Positions 22,764 to 33,031 of a stretch of DNA of 64,000 bases are shown here, one piece after another. Position 1 is the first letter of the stretch; each line of letters starts with the position of its first letter. Source of the DNA: Notospermus geniculatus (Eukaryota; Nemertea; Pilidiophora; Heteronemertea; Lineidae); the NCBI GenBank assembly GCA_002633025.1, contig NMRB01001864.1:1-64000 (forward strand), in the 5' to 3' direction. Position numbers and translations under genes: made by a program. The notes beneath the pieces were generated by a model. That model had not been told where the DNA came from. It made no database searches and saw only the letters and a program-made list of their open reading frames with translations.

Positions 22764-23410
22764 CTGAAAAATATTTTGCATCAAATATAAAAATCTTTTT
22801 AAACATTTTAAATGTCTTTTAAATCTCAATTATTTGTTATTCTTAAACTTAAAATTATTTTATTAACTTCATTTTAAGAAAATGTTGAGTTATTGTACGG
22901 TGCTTTGAAGGTTTTCTTTCACTTTGTGTATCATTATTATAAAATGGAAGTAAATTCATCATCAAAATGTTGAATTGAAACTGTATTGACCAAAACTTAC
23001 CAAAGTAGCTTTATATAGGGGTAATACTTAGCAGTACTAACTCAGGGAAATTCCTTTGGATGTGTACCAATATGTTAACTGAACATGCTGAAGGTTTGAG
23101 AAAAAACAAAAGCAATGTTAGTTATAATTCCAAAATGTAATAACATTAACACAATAACAATATATTTCAACAAGAACGAAGACAATAGCCATTCAGGGTT
23201 TCAGCAGGCAGTCGCCAAAGGAGCCAATAGCAACTTTTAAAATAAAGTGGGACAGAAATAAATGATTGGCTCAAAATTTTTAATGCTACTTACAATGGAA
23301 TATTGCTGCCCTGGATAAAAACATCCTACTTCAACAAAATTGGCTATAAATCTAATACTCCAGCAGAAACCCTGGCCATTTAAAAAATAACAGAACAAAT
23401 AACAAGCAAA
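22764..23410. other. AT-rich, no gene recognised
   Basis: Upstream of the DUF6589-like exons. AT-rich and without an ORF or repeat I can support. It could hold the missing 5' exons and promoter of that gene. Confidence 0.4.
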
Positions 23411-23414
23411 GCTA

Positions 23415-23590
23415 CGAAAGCCCAGAAGGATCATTCGAGTTTCGAATTTCAAATTTCAGATGTTGAACATTCGAAATTCGAAAATCGAAATCTAGTTCCA
23501 GTCATTCGAGTTTCGGATTTCATATTTCAAATGTTGAACATTCGAAATTTGAAATTCGAAATCTAGTTCGAATTTCCAGTTTCGAGTTTC
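23415..23590 (+). repeat. TTCGAA-rich repeat with conserved flank
   Basis: Imperfect units of ATTCGAAATTCGAAAxTCG follow the flank ACGAAAGCCCAGAAGGATCA. The same flank and units occur inverted at 36,795-36,945, so it is a dispersed repeat and not only simple sequence. Confidence 0.75.
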
Positions 23591-23597
23591 TGAAAAC

Positions 23598-23657
23598 AAC
23601 CAATCAGAAAACAACCAATCACGATCGACCACGTCAGAACACACCTCCTATTAAACA
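23598..23657 (+). promoter_or_regulatory. Promoter-like stretch with two CCAAT boxes
   Basis: Two CCAAT boxes in ACAACCAATCA context lie at 23,600 and 23,614, about 45-60 bp before the ATG at 23,658. No TATA box is seen. Inferred from spacing only; an inverted copy of the CCAAT sequence accompanies the second TTCGAA repeat near 36,800. Confidence 0.4.
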
Positions 23658-23745
23658 ATGGCGACCATAAAGGTTAGAGATGAGAGCGAGGAAGAATCTT
23701 TTTCATTTATAACCGAAAATGACCGATTTACAGTGGAAGAACTGA
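23658..23745 (+). CDS. Candidate first coding exon, gene unknown
   Basis: ATG in a good context (ACAATGG) opens an acidic peptide, MATIKVRDESEEESFSFITE then NDRFTVEEL, ending at a strong donor, CTGA|GTAAGT, in phase 1. No downstream exon could be joined. It may start a host gene whose later exons are not recognisable here, or one interrupted by the repeats that follow. Confidence 0.4.
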
Positions 23746-23892
23746 GTAAGTTGCATGTATACATAATGTCGATTTTGCGCTGATAAAGAGACTGCTAAAG
23801 ATTTATATAGAATCATTATTCTGCGACTAGGCCTAATTCCCGGTACCGGTATATCATATCATACTTATATGCTTCTCGGCTAGCCCTCTCGC

Positions 23893-24030
23893 GTCGCCAA
23901 GGGGATTCCCAAAACCTCGATGCAGGATAATGCTATAATATGTGGTTCGATGCTTCTATACACTACGCACGCCTGTAGATGAGGTTGCACTATATTTCGG
24001 CCGAACTGGGAGTGAGTGAGTAGCGGTGCT
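23893..24030 (-). repeat. Dispersed repeat, copy 1 (uninterrupted)
   Basis: The reverse complement matches 63,237-63,343 plus 63,865-63,895 (for example TATAGCATTATCCTGCATCG). This copy is uninterrupted and shows the target site of the element at 63,344-63,864. Confidence 0.75.
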
Positions 24031-24038
24031 TACTTTAA

Positions 24039-24407
24039 TAGAGAGGTTGCGCAGCTGTCCGACTCCCACTCCGGTTTCAACTACCAGAATAAATTGCAGT
24101 CCGCTGTAGACGTCCGTGATAAAAACGATTTGATAGACGCTTGCAAATCGTAAAATGCCATAATTTTGTGGCAGAATAATTTCGACTCGTAATCGGAAGT
24201 GCACGTAAACCGCAAATTGTAGTAACGACTAGGATTACTACTTCAATATTCATTGTTTATCCGCACTTCCGATTTATAAGACCAAATTTTTCTGCCTTAA
24301 ATTTATGGTGTTTGACGAATTGAAAACTTAGGATGTCCATAGCGGACTAGTATTCATTCTCGTAGTTTAAGTCGGAGTCGTAGTCGGGCCGCTGCGCAAC
24401 CTCTCTA
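24039..24407. mobile_element. Foldback element, 369 bp
   Basis: Ends are TAGAGAGGTTGCGCAGC and inverse. Arms of about 100 bp carry the degenerate pair GACTCCNACTCCGNNTTNAACTA and its inverse. Confidence 0.65.
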
Positions 24408-24647
24408 ATATCACCGCATGTCCCATTTAGGCCTGCATGCATTGACACCAACGTAAAAAAGTATTGAAAATACAACTATGTAGGTCACTGGATGATACGG
24501 CTGCTTAGTAAGGAGGCCTATCTTCAGCAGGTTTAGTTTTTTTACCGGTACAGGATTGTATTGGAATCTAGGCCGTGGCATTGTTGTGAACAACGCCGGC
24601 TGATGCTACTCTGAGTAGTAGGCCTATATCCACTCATGTTCCCGGCT

Positions 24648-25083
24648 CAGGGTGGCGACACATCTAACGCGATTTCGCATGCGACAGGGCAACGCATGCG
24701 CCAAATGTTTTTGAAACCTTTGTTTCCGTACAGTGCGGCGGAAAATAGGGAGGTGGAGATAAACGACTTATCACGGATCCTATTACGTATACGGATCGAA
24801 ATGTACACAAAATTTGCCCTCGTACATAATTTTATCCGTATATACGTATTAAAGGATCCGTGATACGTTGCTAATAGTGTGGCTGAGCTTTCGCAAGCAC
24901 CCGTTAGGCCCTACGACGACGTTTATCTATTGTGTGGGTAGGCCTATACCCAAACAATAGATAAACGTGGTCGTATGGCCTAACCGGGCGCTTGCGAAAG
25001 CTCACTAACCTCAACCTCCCTACACGTATTAACAAAGCATTTGCCACATGCGCCAGTGCATCGCGTTAGGTGTGTCCCTACCC
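24648..25083. mobile_element. Foldback element hosting a MITE
   Basis: Outer arms contain ACACATCTAACGCGAT / ATCGCGTTAGGTGTGT and GCATGCGCCAAATG-type sequence. The 124-bp hairpin at 24,884-25,007 is nested inside. Confidence 0.6.
24884..25007. mobile_element. Hairpin MITE, 124 bp (family M3, copy 1)
   Basis: GAGCTTTCGCAAGC and inverse at the ends, with GTTTATCTATTG in the arms. About 90% identical to 38,612-38,733. Confidence 0.8.
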
Positions 25084-25464
25084 TTACTTGGATTGGATAT
25101 TTGACTTGCCCTTAAATGCTTCGAAGCCCCTCTGTAAGGAGCCCCTGCGCAAATAATCCACGTGCAGGTTGCAGCAACCTTTCCCTTTCTTACAGTAGCG
25201 GACTATTGTTTGGCGGACTTGCATTCCTAGAACACTGATTTTTGTCACACATGGCTTGACAAATATCCATTATCGTCCCTAATGCCATCATTCTCCTATT
25301 ATCCCACCTAATTCGATATAAACATTGGTAACATCGCGATTTCAGGTCAACCATTTCAAGGTGCAACTTCATTAACCTACACAGAAGGCGATGATGATGA
25401 ACGATTTGTCGTGACATCGGTTGATGGAGTTTTCAAAGTTCCACCTGGTGGATGGGGAAAGCCG

Positions 25465-25637
25465 GTGTAACGTTTTTCAGTGTGGCCCGTCTGCCAGTGT
25501 GACATTACAATAGACTGACGGAATAAGCGGCGACTTGACAATGAACGACACACAGAGAAACAGCGAGTCCGTTTCCCAGTGTGTTCCAAACAATGGAAGT
25601 CACACAGAAAAACGGCCACACTGAAAAACGTTACACT
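25465..25637. mobile_element. Hairpin MITE, 173 bp
   Basis: GTGTAACGTTTTTCAGTGTG at the left end, exact inverse at the right end, with further partial pairing inside. Confidence 0.65.
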
Positions 25638-25917
25638 GGGAAGAAAGTATTTTGTTGTAAAAGGTAACTGCGACCGATTCTAATGTTCCTACCTTGTACG
25701 TTTTTAAGGAAGTCACTCTTAAACTGTGTACATAGAATATCATGTTCAGATATTAGAACGATGAGCTTGAGAAAAAAATGTCTGGAGTGGGGACATACTG
25801 TTCGAAAATTTGTGCTGAAAACCAAAACTGTTGAAGGAGTACCAAAAAAGAACATTCAATGGTGCGTGCTGTCGAATATCGGGGACAGCTTACATGACGC
25901 AACAAGCTAAAACGCTC

Positions 25918-26771
25918 TGGGACCAGGGACCATATGCATAAAACTTCCTTAAGTTAAGTGTAAAACTTACCCTTAAAGTCTAATAATTTCACTTTACCAA
26001 GTGCCATACTTAAGGTGTATGCATAAAACAAACTAAGTGCATACTCAGCTAAGGGCAACCCTTAACTAAAGTATTTCTAGGAATTGTGGTGTCAGCCAAT
26101 GAAATTTCAGTATTCAAGGGGGTTTCCCAGATTTCTTGAGTGTTATACTTAAGGAAGGTTTCTCAAATGTAGGCTGCATGTACATGAACATGACTGCAGG
26201 CAATGCTGTAAATGCACATTTTAGTATGTTAGGAACTCTGTAAAGTGGCTATTAACGGTGGAAAACAAAACAGAGGTTACCAAATTGGTAGGACAGAAAG
26301 AGGATACATGGTCTGTCAAATCAAAATCCTTGGCACAGTTCAATGTTATCCCACCCTAGCCTAGCACATAATTTCCCCGGCCTATTTGGCTAGCATGCAT
26401 TAAAAACAGCATGGATAGCATATTCCAACCTGTGCCTGCCACAACTGTGAAGTTAAGGAGTCAGTTAAGGGAACTGTGACCACACTTAGAGTTAAGGGTG
26501 ATTTTGAGGCTTTCACTATTCCAAAGTTGCTTTCTGCATCTCCCTTAAGTTAAGATTTCCACTTAAGTGGTGGTTTGAGGGAATCCCTTGGGATTTTCAT
26601 ACTTAAGTAGTTTTATGCATATGCCCCCTGGGACCTAATTCACAAAGCCCCCGTAATTTTAAGGGTACGCAAATCCTTTTGTCTGGCCGATAGTGAACAA
26701 CAGGTTGTCCGCAAAAGGACAATAGTTTGCGCACTCCCGTAAGTTACGGGAGCTTCGCGAATAAGGTCCCA
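25918..26771. mobile_element. MITE split by a foldback insertion
   Basis: The outer MITE has ends TGGGACCTAATTCACAAAGC and CTTCGCGAATAAGGTCCCA. Its first seven bases (25,918-25,924) are cut off from the rest (26,636-26,771) by a 705-bp element, and GGGACC is duplicated at the cut. Confidence 0.75.
25925..26629. mobile_element. 705-bp foldback nested in a MITE, GGGACC duplication
   Basis: Ends AGGG(A/G)(C/G)CATATGCATAAAAC and inverse. Flanked by GGGACC at 25,919-25,924 and 26,630-26,635. The arms are rich in CTTAAG words. Confidence 0.75.
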
Positions 26772-26965
26772 GAACGGTCACTCACAGAGATTTGAATATT
26801 AATTGGAATCGCAATAATACTTGTATTATGCCATGTCCCATGCAAAATTCATGCAAGTTTGCAGGAAATTGCATTACTTCACAAGGTTTATCTTCACATA
26901 ATATACGCCTTTAGGCGTGGTTACACTACCAAAAAACCCGTTTTTTGCGGTCACACCTGTAAATA

Positions 26966-27135
26966 GCCGGTGTAGTATCTAATGTCCCCCGATATGTGAT
27001 GTCCCCAACAACAGATGTACGGATTAAGCGGCACCATTGAATTGGACTCTAGAGAGGCCAAGACCCTTAATCCTGTGACAAACAATGCTGGGGGACATCA
27101 GGCGGGCGGGGACATTAGATTTCATCACACAGGGT
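26966..27135. mobile_element. MITE, family M2, copy 2
   Basis: GGTGTAGTATCTAATGTCCC at left and GGGGACATTAGATTTCATCA at right match the ends of 4,689-4,824. The interior differs. Confidence 0.55.
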
Positions 27136-27518
27136 TTTTGCTCGCCGTGCTTTTCAAAATCCCCGTGTTTTCGTTAGTTCTTAGCATGGCTACAGATGGC
27201 GCAGCCAATAAGTGACTTCGTTTTCGCGCCTCCAACAATGTGTGCCAGTACGGAAATGACCGAAGAGTCAGTGCAGGCAGCGCACCTGTCGCCGGGCTAT
27301 TAGTGTGACCTCTCGCCGGGCTTTTCGTATATTTGTACACACGGGTTTGACATCATCTTGTACAGTAGCCCAGGATATTTATCGAAAATAAGGGGGAACC
27401 TAGAACAAATTGCAACAGAATTTGTTTTTGCTTTATATGGTTTAGTATACCCCTCCAAACATCACATAAAAAGTCCCTTCAAATCCGACCCCCCGAAGTG
27501 CCCACAATTGGTATTACA
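27136..27518. other. No gene recognised
   Basis: Short direct repeats of TCGCCGGGCT at 27,289 and 27,313. Otherwise nothing supported upstream of the kinase gene. Confidence 0.4.
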
Positions 27519-27641
27519 GAGTTTAAGAGATCGTCCCGATAACGATAACACTAACGTTAACGTTATTTTTTACATTGCAAATGTACGTCAGAAATAGCGT
27601 TAACGTTATTGTTATCGTTACCGGACCGATTTCTTAAACTC
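27519..27641. mobile_element. Hairpin MITE upstream of kinase gene
   Basis: GAGTTTAAGAGATCG and inverse at the ends. The arms carry AACGTTAACGTTATT and CGATAACGATAAC. It ends about 115 bp before the first kinase-gene coding exon. Confidence 0.75.
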
Positions 27642-27755
27642 TCGATTATTTCAGATCCTACATTAACTGCTAATGTTTATGGACTTCTATTACAAATTCA
27701 TGTGCTGCTCACTTTTTCCTCTCCGTTTTAGACCCTATTACTAATAGATAGAAAT

Positions 27756-30359
27756 ATGGCACCTCTTAGTCAAATAGGCGTTAATATTAGATTATCCTCC
27801 TCCATTCCAGGTGCCGCTGCTAATCACAACAACCGTGAAAATAAAATAAAAGAAATCATGACAAAGATAAGGGCGCAGAGAGGATCGGGGAAAAAGATAG
27901 TTGATAAAGACACAAAAAGGGTACGTTTGATGGGAAACGGCTAATTCTGCTCAGCGTGCCGTAGTTCCTCGTAGTCGGTGTCGGTTAAAACTCGTGGAAA
28001 TTAGAAATTAGTTTGTGTGTTCCGGCCTCGAAAAGAATATTTTTTAGTAATGCCCCTGATTCTGTCTGATTCAGCCTTTCATGTTTTCTAAAATTCTACA
28101 GATATATCTTGCTTAATTGGCTGAATCATTTGTGACTTCTACTGCATGTTCTTCTCAGTTTTAATTTGTTTTTGTTGTATTGAATAACATCAGATGTGAA
28201 TTCATTTTTTTGATTTTTATTTGCAGAGTTCCGAAGATTCAAAAGTCACTAAGAGTACCCGCACTAAGAATCCAAAATTGCGGCTTGGTTGGCTCCACTA
28301 CAGAAATGGAGGTTACAAACATGTTCCTCTAAAAGACGGTGGTGGTGTGAGGGATATACCAATAACAACCCTTTCGTTGAATGTTGAAGACATCATCAAA
28401 GAAGGACTAGATGTCTTCTTCGAAGGTGGAACGTCTATTTACGGTGCGAGAAAAGATATGGAAACAGCATTAGGAGACTATGCAGGGAAAATTCTGAGCC
28501 AGTTCGAGGACAAACAAGGCCAACCCGCAAAATTTGGAGATTATTTGAAAGATCGCGGTTTATTCGTGTCCCGGTGTACAATGTACCTAATGACGAAATC
28601 GAAGCCTACGACAGAACCTGAACAGCCAGTTGCACCAGTAGACTCATTCATTTCCAACTCTACTGGAACGGTTGGAAATGACCGACACGCCCAACATGCG
28701 GAAGATCAGATGGGGTCAACTTCTGCAGCTTCAGAAGAGGCACCACGACCTGCCCTAGTACACATTCCGACCGTTCCATCAGTAGACTCATTCGTTTCCA
28801 ACTCTACTGTAACGGTTGTAAATGACCGACACGCCCAACATGCGGAAGATACATGTACAGGATCTACATCTGCAGCTACGACGGAGGCACCAGGGCCTGT
28901 CCTAGTACACATTCCCACCGTTCTTACTGTAGAGAAGGATGGAAATAGTCTCCCGCCGCAATCCTTGTGTGTCACCTACGTGAAAGAAAGATCATCAGCA
29001 TACTCGGAGCATATGTCTTATGTGAAATGCAGCTCCATAGCACAATGTAAGGAACTATCTTCTATGAACAACCCTCACATACTGGAAGAAGATGGATATG
29101 ATCCCTGCAAGGATGGGTTCAAAATTTCGTCACTGAGTATTGGTCCAAAAAGTTTCATTGATGTAATCTACATCGACAACGAAAAGGATGGCGGATTAGA
29201 AAAAATTTGCCAATTTCCCTCTGCCCCGAAGAACGTCGACGGGATCATAATTCATCACCCGAGCGAGGTATGGGGATATGATGGTTCCGCCCTAATCATC
29301 GGTGTAGTAACAGGATTTCACTGCGAAGACGATAATACAGAACTGCGATTTGATTGGTTCAGGGACGGAACTTTACATAGTAGCGGTATATCGTGTTTAC
29401 ACAACGTAACAGATCCTGGAGTATACCACTGCCAGGTTACACATGGCAACTTCACTGACACTTCAACTGAAGTTAAAGTAATTCGTGCACTACAACGTCC
29501 TCCTCCTGTCATGGTTGTAACACCCAACTTACAGGCGTTACCCGATGTTGCTGTTGATGACCTCAACATCGACCGAGCCACTCCAATAGGAATCGGGTCT
29601 TTTGGAACAGTGTATCGGGGAAAATGGTTGGGCTGTGACGTTGCCGTGAAGATTATTCAGTTGCAAAAGCGTTCGAGAGGCATGATAATGAAGATGTTAG
29701 AACGGGAGATTAGCATTACAACCAGACTAAGACATCCAAACATTGTACAATTCCTGGCTGTGGCAAGAGGAGCATCAGAATTTTGCCTTGCCTGCGAATT
29801 CATTGACGCAAATATGGAAGACGTCATTTTCGACAGCGAGAAAAAATTGGAAATGAGTATTGAGCAAGAAACGAAATTAAGCATTGCGCATCAACTCGTA
29901 CGTGCTGTTGCATACTTGCATGGATTGCAACCAGCCGTTGTACATCAGGATATCAAGCCTGGCAATGTTCTGATACAGAAGAAGACCTTTGTGACAAAGT
30001 TGTGTGATTTTGGAGTCAGTCGCGTCAAGTCTGTACTCGCTGCTACGACGACCGCACTTGGGAATCCCGGTGGAACTGCCGGTTATATGTCACCCGATCG
30101 TCTATTGGATGGCGCTAAGGCAACTACTGCCTCGGATATTTGGTCAGTTGGTATTACACTGATTGAATTCTTCGCTGAAAGGGATGCCTGGGGAGTGGAC
30201 GGTTCTACCGACCCTGTAGAAGATATCAAGAAGTTGATGAGGGAGAAGACTTCTCCGCTGAATTCAAATGACACGATTCCAAGTTGGCTCAAGTTGTGTG
30301 TAAACTATGAGATTCAGGACCGCCCTTCAGGAATGAACCTCCTTGAAATGATGCAGTAG
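27756..30359 (+). CDS. Ig-domain plus TKL-type protein kinase
   Basis: Two coding exons: 27,756-27,920 (donor AGG|GTACGT) and 28,227-30,359 (acceptor TTTGCAG), both phase 0, giving about 765 residues. An acceptor-like TTTTAG at 27,732 suggests a 5' UTR exon. Layout: basic N-terminus; a domain at ~74-180 (RLGWLHYRNGGYKHV, GGGVRDI, FFEGGTSIYG, RCTMYLMTKSK) seen in other invertebrate kinases but which I cannot name; a linker with a 48-residue tandem duplication (~193-290); an Ig-like domain at ~402-473 (Cys, DWFRDG, DPGVYHCQV); and a kinase at ~505-765. Kinase motifs: GIGSFGTVYRG, VAVKII, LEREI, HQDIKPGNV (HQD, not HRD), CDFGVSR, GYMSPDRL (SPD, not APE), and DIWSVGI. Closest in type to TKL/RIPK-like Ser/Thr kinases. 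No signal peptide or membrane segment is seen, so it is probably cytosolic despite the Ig fold. Frame intact. Confidence 0.85.
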
Positions 30360-30467
30360 GTCTAGACACTTCGATGATGTAGGACATGTTCATAAGATAC
30401 AGTAAACTCGAGTTCAAACCACCGATTCATTATGTTCAGAAGCACACCCACAATCGAAATGGGAGTG

Positions 30468-30473
30468 AATAAA
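30468..30473 (+). promoter_or_regulatory. Possible polyadenylation signal AATAAA
   Basis: First AATAAA after the kinase stop codon. It lies inside the left arm of the foldback element, so the gene may use a transposon-supplied signal. Confidence 0.4.
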
Positions 30474-30598
30474 ACATAACAAGTGTTATGCTGATTGGTT
30501 GGAATCGGTAGCTCAAGGCCTAGGTTGGCCTGGATTGGAACGCAAGTGATTAATTGAAGCCTCTTATCCATTTCTGTGGTATGGTTTCTCAGAGGCTA

Positions 30599-30828
30599 TA
30601 CAGGGTGTTACAAAATTGATTCAAACCCCCAGTTTACACAAATTACCACACCATACCATCCATCATTCTCTGTTGTAGGCCTTTGTATTGTTCGGTAGTG
30701 GTGAAATACTTTTTTCCATCAAGTTCACTAGGCGTTTTATCCTAAAGAATTGACGTAGGCCTACACCAAAAACGTATTACATCACTGAATAGAAAACGAT
30801 CAGCGTTCCTTTTATGAAACACCCTGTA
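30599..30828. mobile_element. Nested MITE, TA-flanked
   Basis: Ends TACAGGGTGTTACAAAA and TTTTATGAAACACCCTGTA, flanked by TA. Sits between the arms of 30,398-31,183. Confidence 0.65.
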
Positions 30829-30878
30829 TGAGGCCACAAACAGAATTGATCAGACAAGGGTCAGTTTCGCCCTAGGCC

Positions 30879-31038
30879 TAAAGCTGCCCATACACGATCA
30901 ATATTATTGCACAATATGAGGCTCACAATGGGCAATACTATTGTCAATCTTTCTTCTAATTATCATGCTAGAAGCACACGACCACCCATTTGGGCCCCAT
31001 ATTGTGCAATAATATTGCGCCGTGTATGGGCGGCTTTA
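30879..31038 (-). mobile_element. MITE, family M1, copy 2
   Basis: Reverse-oriented copy of 4,521-4,679 with the same TA-flanked ends. Nested in the foldback at 30,398-31,183. Confidence 0.75.
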
Positions 31039-31189
31039 TAACCAACTATTCATTCCAGCGTGGCGTTGTGATTGGACGAGCGATTCCAGCCATTCAGCAT
31101 AATATGTGTTATCCACTCCCATTTCGATTGTGGGTGTGCTTATGAACATAATGAACCGGTGGTTTAAACTCGAGCTTACTGTAATATTC

Positions 31190-31837
31190 TTGGTATCACG
31201 TATATAGTCGACATTTATCTCGTATATTATCGACTTCGTTCACGTACATGTTTGTAATGACTTTTATCTCATATACACTGCATATCGGGTTATTAAAAAG
31301 TCCCATTTTGTTAAAATTCAGCAACTCAGGAAGTATTAAACGAAATATGAAATCATAAAGTTGAACCAAAATAAATTTTAAGAACAAGAGATTTGACATA
31401 TTTCATATCAATATCCCTCTTGAGAGTCCCATAATAACCGGTACAAAAATGCAAGTCGAAAAAGTACAGTAGGCCTATACATGTACATGTAGGTGCACAT
31501 TCAATGGTACCAACTGATGCACCAGAGTCTCCGCACCATGGTCAAAGTGATTGCCAGATAGAAGCTGTACTCTGGCACCATTCTTTTTTAATCCATGGCA
31601 AGATGCAGTTTTCTTATCCTTTGACATTACCAAGTTATGCTCGGAACCCCAGATGACAGTGAACCAATTGATCATTGTTCCAAGTACATGTGTATTTGTG
31701 GGCCGAGTTAGAAGTTTTCGTGCCGTGCTCATTAGGTTATTTTACAAATCCAATAGAGATATTGATGTGACATTTTTGCAATGGGTTGATCTCAGCTTAA
31801 GCTAAATTTCAATGTTATGCTACGGTATTCATTATAG
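31190..31837. other. No gene recognised
   Basis: AT-rich. ORFs on both strands near 31,475-31,805 overlap each other and lack domains. Confidence 0.4.
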
Positions 31838-32050
31838 ACTGGTAGGCCTACCCGGTCTTCTTTGCAGCTTGCATTCGAAGACCGGTGAAAGCAAATGATC
31901 TACCATGTCTACGGCGGATTCCCGACGAGTGACGTCATTCTACAGCTCCAACAGCAATTATAGACCGACGCCGAGCTAAATATAGACGAGCGGGCGCCAT
32001 GATGGTTTTATGCATTTGCTTGCGTCTGTCCTAGTATTTTTAATCAGGAC
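31838..32050 (+). mobile_element. Short derivative of the RecQ-encoding element
   Basis: Starts at AGACTGGT(AGGCCT)ACCCGGTC and ends at GTCCTAGTATTTTTAATCAG. Relative to 18,535-18,990 it lacks the helicase coding part, with the join near 31,955. The TAGGCCTA octamer is inserted within the terminal motif. Confidence 0.6.
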
Positions 32051-32534
32051 AAATCCATTAAATACTGGTAGCTAACCCTAACCAATAACCATTAGGGGGC
32101 GAATTGGGAATGGGCGAAATGGGAAGACACCATGGACTTATCGACTTATCGTGTATATACACGTAGTTGAATCTTATGTCGCGTCTATCGTAATTGTCAT
32201 TTGCAAGTTTCGTACGCCTTATAGTGGGTCTACACGTTCAAATGCTACAGTAGGCAGAAAGGCGCGGAACATTCTATTTTATCGATGTATTCTTCATATT
32301 ATTTCTACTTAAAACAATTTTTGTACCAACATACATGTATGTAGCGTTTGTTAGCATGACTGGCGATTTCCACACAATGATGTTTCGCATGGATTACATA
32401 TAAGTAGAAAAATTGCTGTTGCGCATTTTGTTGCCTAAACGGCAACGCATTTTATTGTGTGGAACAATAATACATGTACATTCTCTTTTAATCACCAAGT
32501 TTGGCAAATCTTTGCTACATGTACTTTTCACATG
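32051..32534. other. No gene recognised
   Basis: No ORF, array or inverted repeat supported. TACATGTA palindromes at 32,333 and 32,471. Confidence 0.4.
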
Positions 32535-32619
32535 TCAGAATAATCAAAGAGATGAAAAGCACAAAAATTGACACACAATATATGATAAATAAAAAGGCAA
32601 TTTCCAGAGTGTTTGCGAA

Positions 32620-32648
32620 TTTTCGACCCCAACCGGGGTCTTCTTCAG
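32620..32648 (-). ncRNA. Hammerhead-ribozyme-like core (left arm)
   Basis: On the minus strand CTGAAGA, a 6-bp GACCCC/GGGGTC stem with GGTT loop, then GAAA: the order CUGANGA, stem II, GAAA of the hammerhead. The cleavage-site helix III and stem I are not convincingly formed (only CCAG/CTGG flanking), so activity is uncertain. Confidence 0.4.
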
Positions 32649-32954
32649 GCTGGAACTTTACAATCCGAAACTCTAGAACAGACTGAGCTGAAACCCAAAT
32701 GTAGACATGAAGTATCCCATCCAAACAGGACGTGACAGCAATTAAGGAAAGAAAAGAGTACAAGCCCCAAAAGGTGGTTGCTCAACCTAACAGAAAACTA
32801 ATTACTTTTCTGTTAGGTTGAGCAACCACCTTTTGGGGCTTGTACTCTTTTCTTTCCTTAATTGCTGTCACGTCCTGTTTGGATGGGATACTTCATGTCT
32901 ACATTTGGGTTTCAGCTCAGTCTGTTCTAGAGTTTCGGATTGTAAAGTTCCAGC

Positions 32955-32982
32955 CTGAAGAAGACCCCGGTTGGGGTCGAAA
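32955..32982 (+). ncRNA. Hammerhead-ribozyme-like core (right arm)
   Basis: Mirror copy of the core at 32,620-32,648, with CTGAAGA at 32,955-32,961 and GAAA at 32,979-32,982. Confidence 0.4.
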
Positions 32983-33031
32983 ATTCGCAAACACTCTGGA
33001 AATTGCCTTTTTATTTATCAGAATAATCAAA

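Larger units (their letters stand above)
30398..31183. mobile_element. Foldback element in kinase 3' flank, two nested MITEs
   Basis: TACAGTAAACTCGAG / CTCGAGCTTACTGTA ends with ~110-bp arms (shared CCCACAATCGAAATGGGAGTG-like sequence). It starts 39 bp after the kinase stop. Inside lie a CAGGGTGTT-ended element (30,599-30,828) and an M1 MITE (30,879-31,038). Confidence 0.75.
32535..33031. mobile_element. Inverted twin retroposon, 14-bp target duplication
   Basis: Two copies of one sequence face each other around an 8-bp spacer (32,798-32,805). The arms look identical over roughly 210 bp. The direct repeat TCAGAATAATCAAA flanks the structure (32,535-32,548 and 33,018-33,031). Each arm carries a hammerhead-like core. 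Matching ORFs on both strands are a consequence of the inversion. Non-LTR or Penelope-like retroposition is the likely origin (inference from the duplication length and twin structure). Confidence 0.8.
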
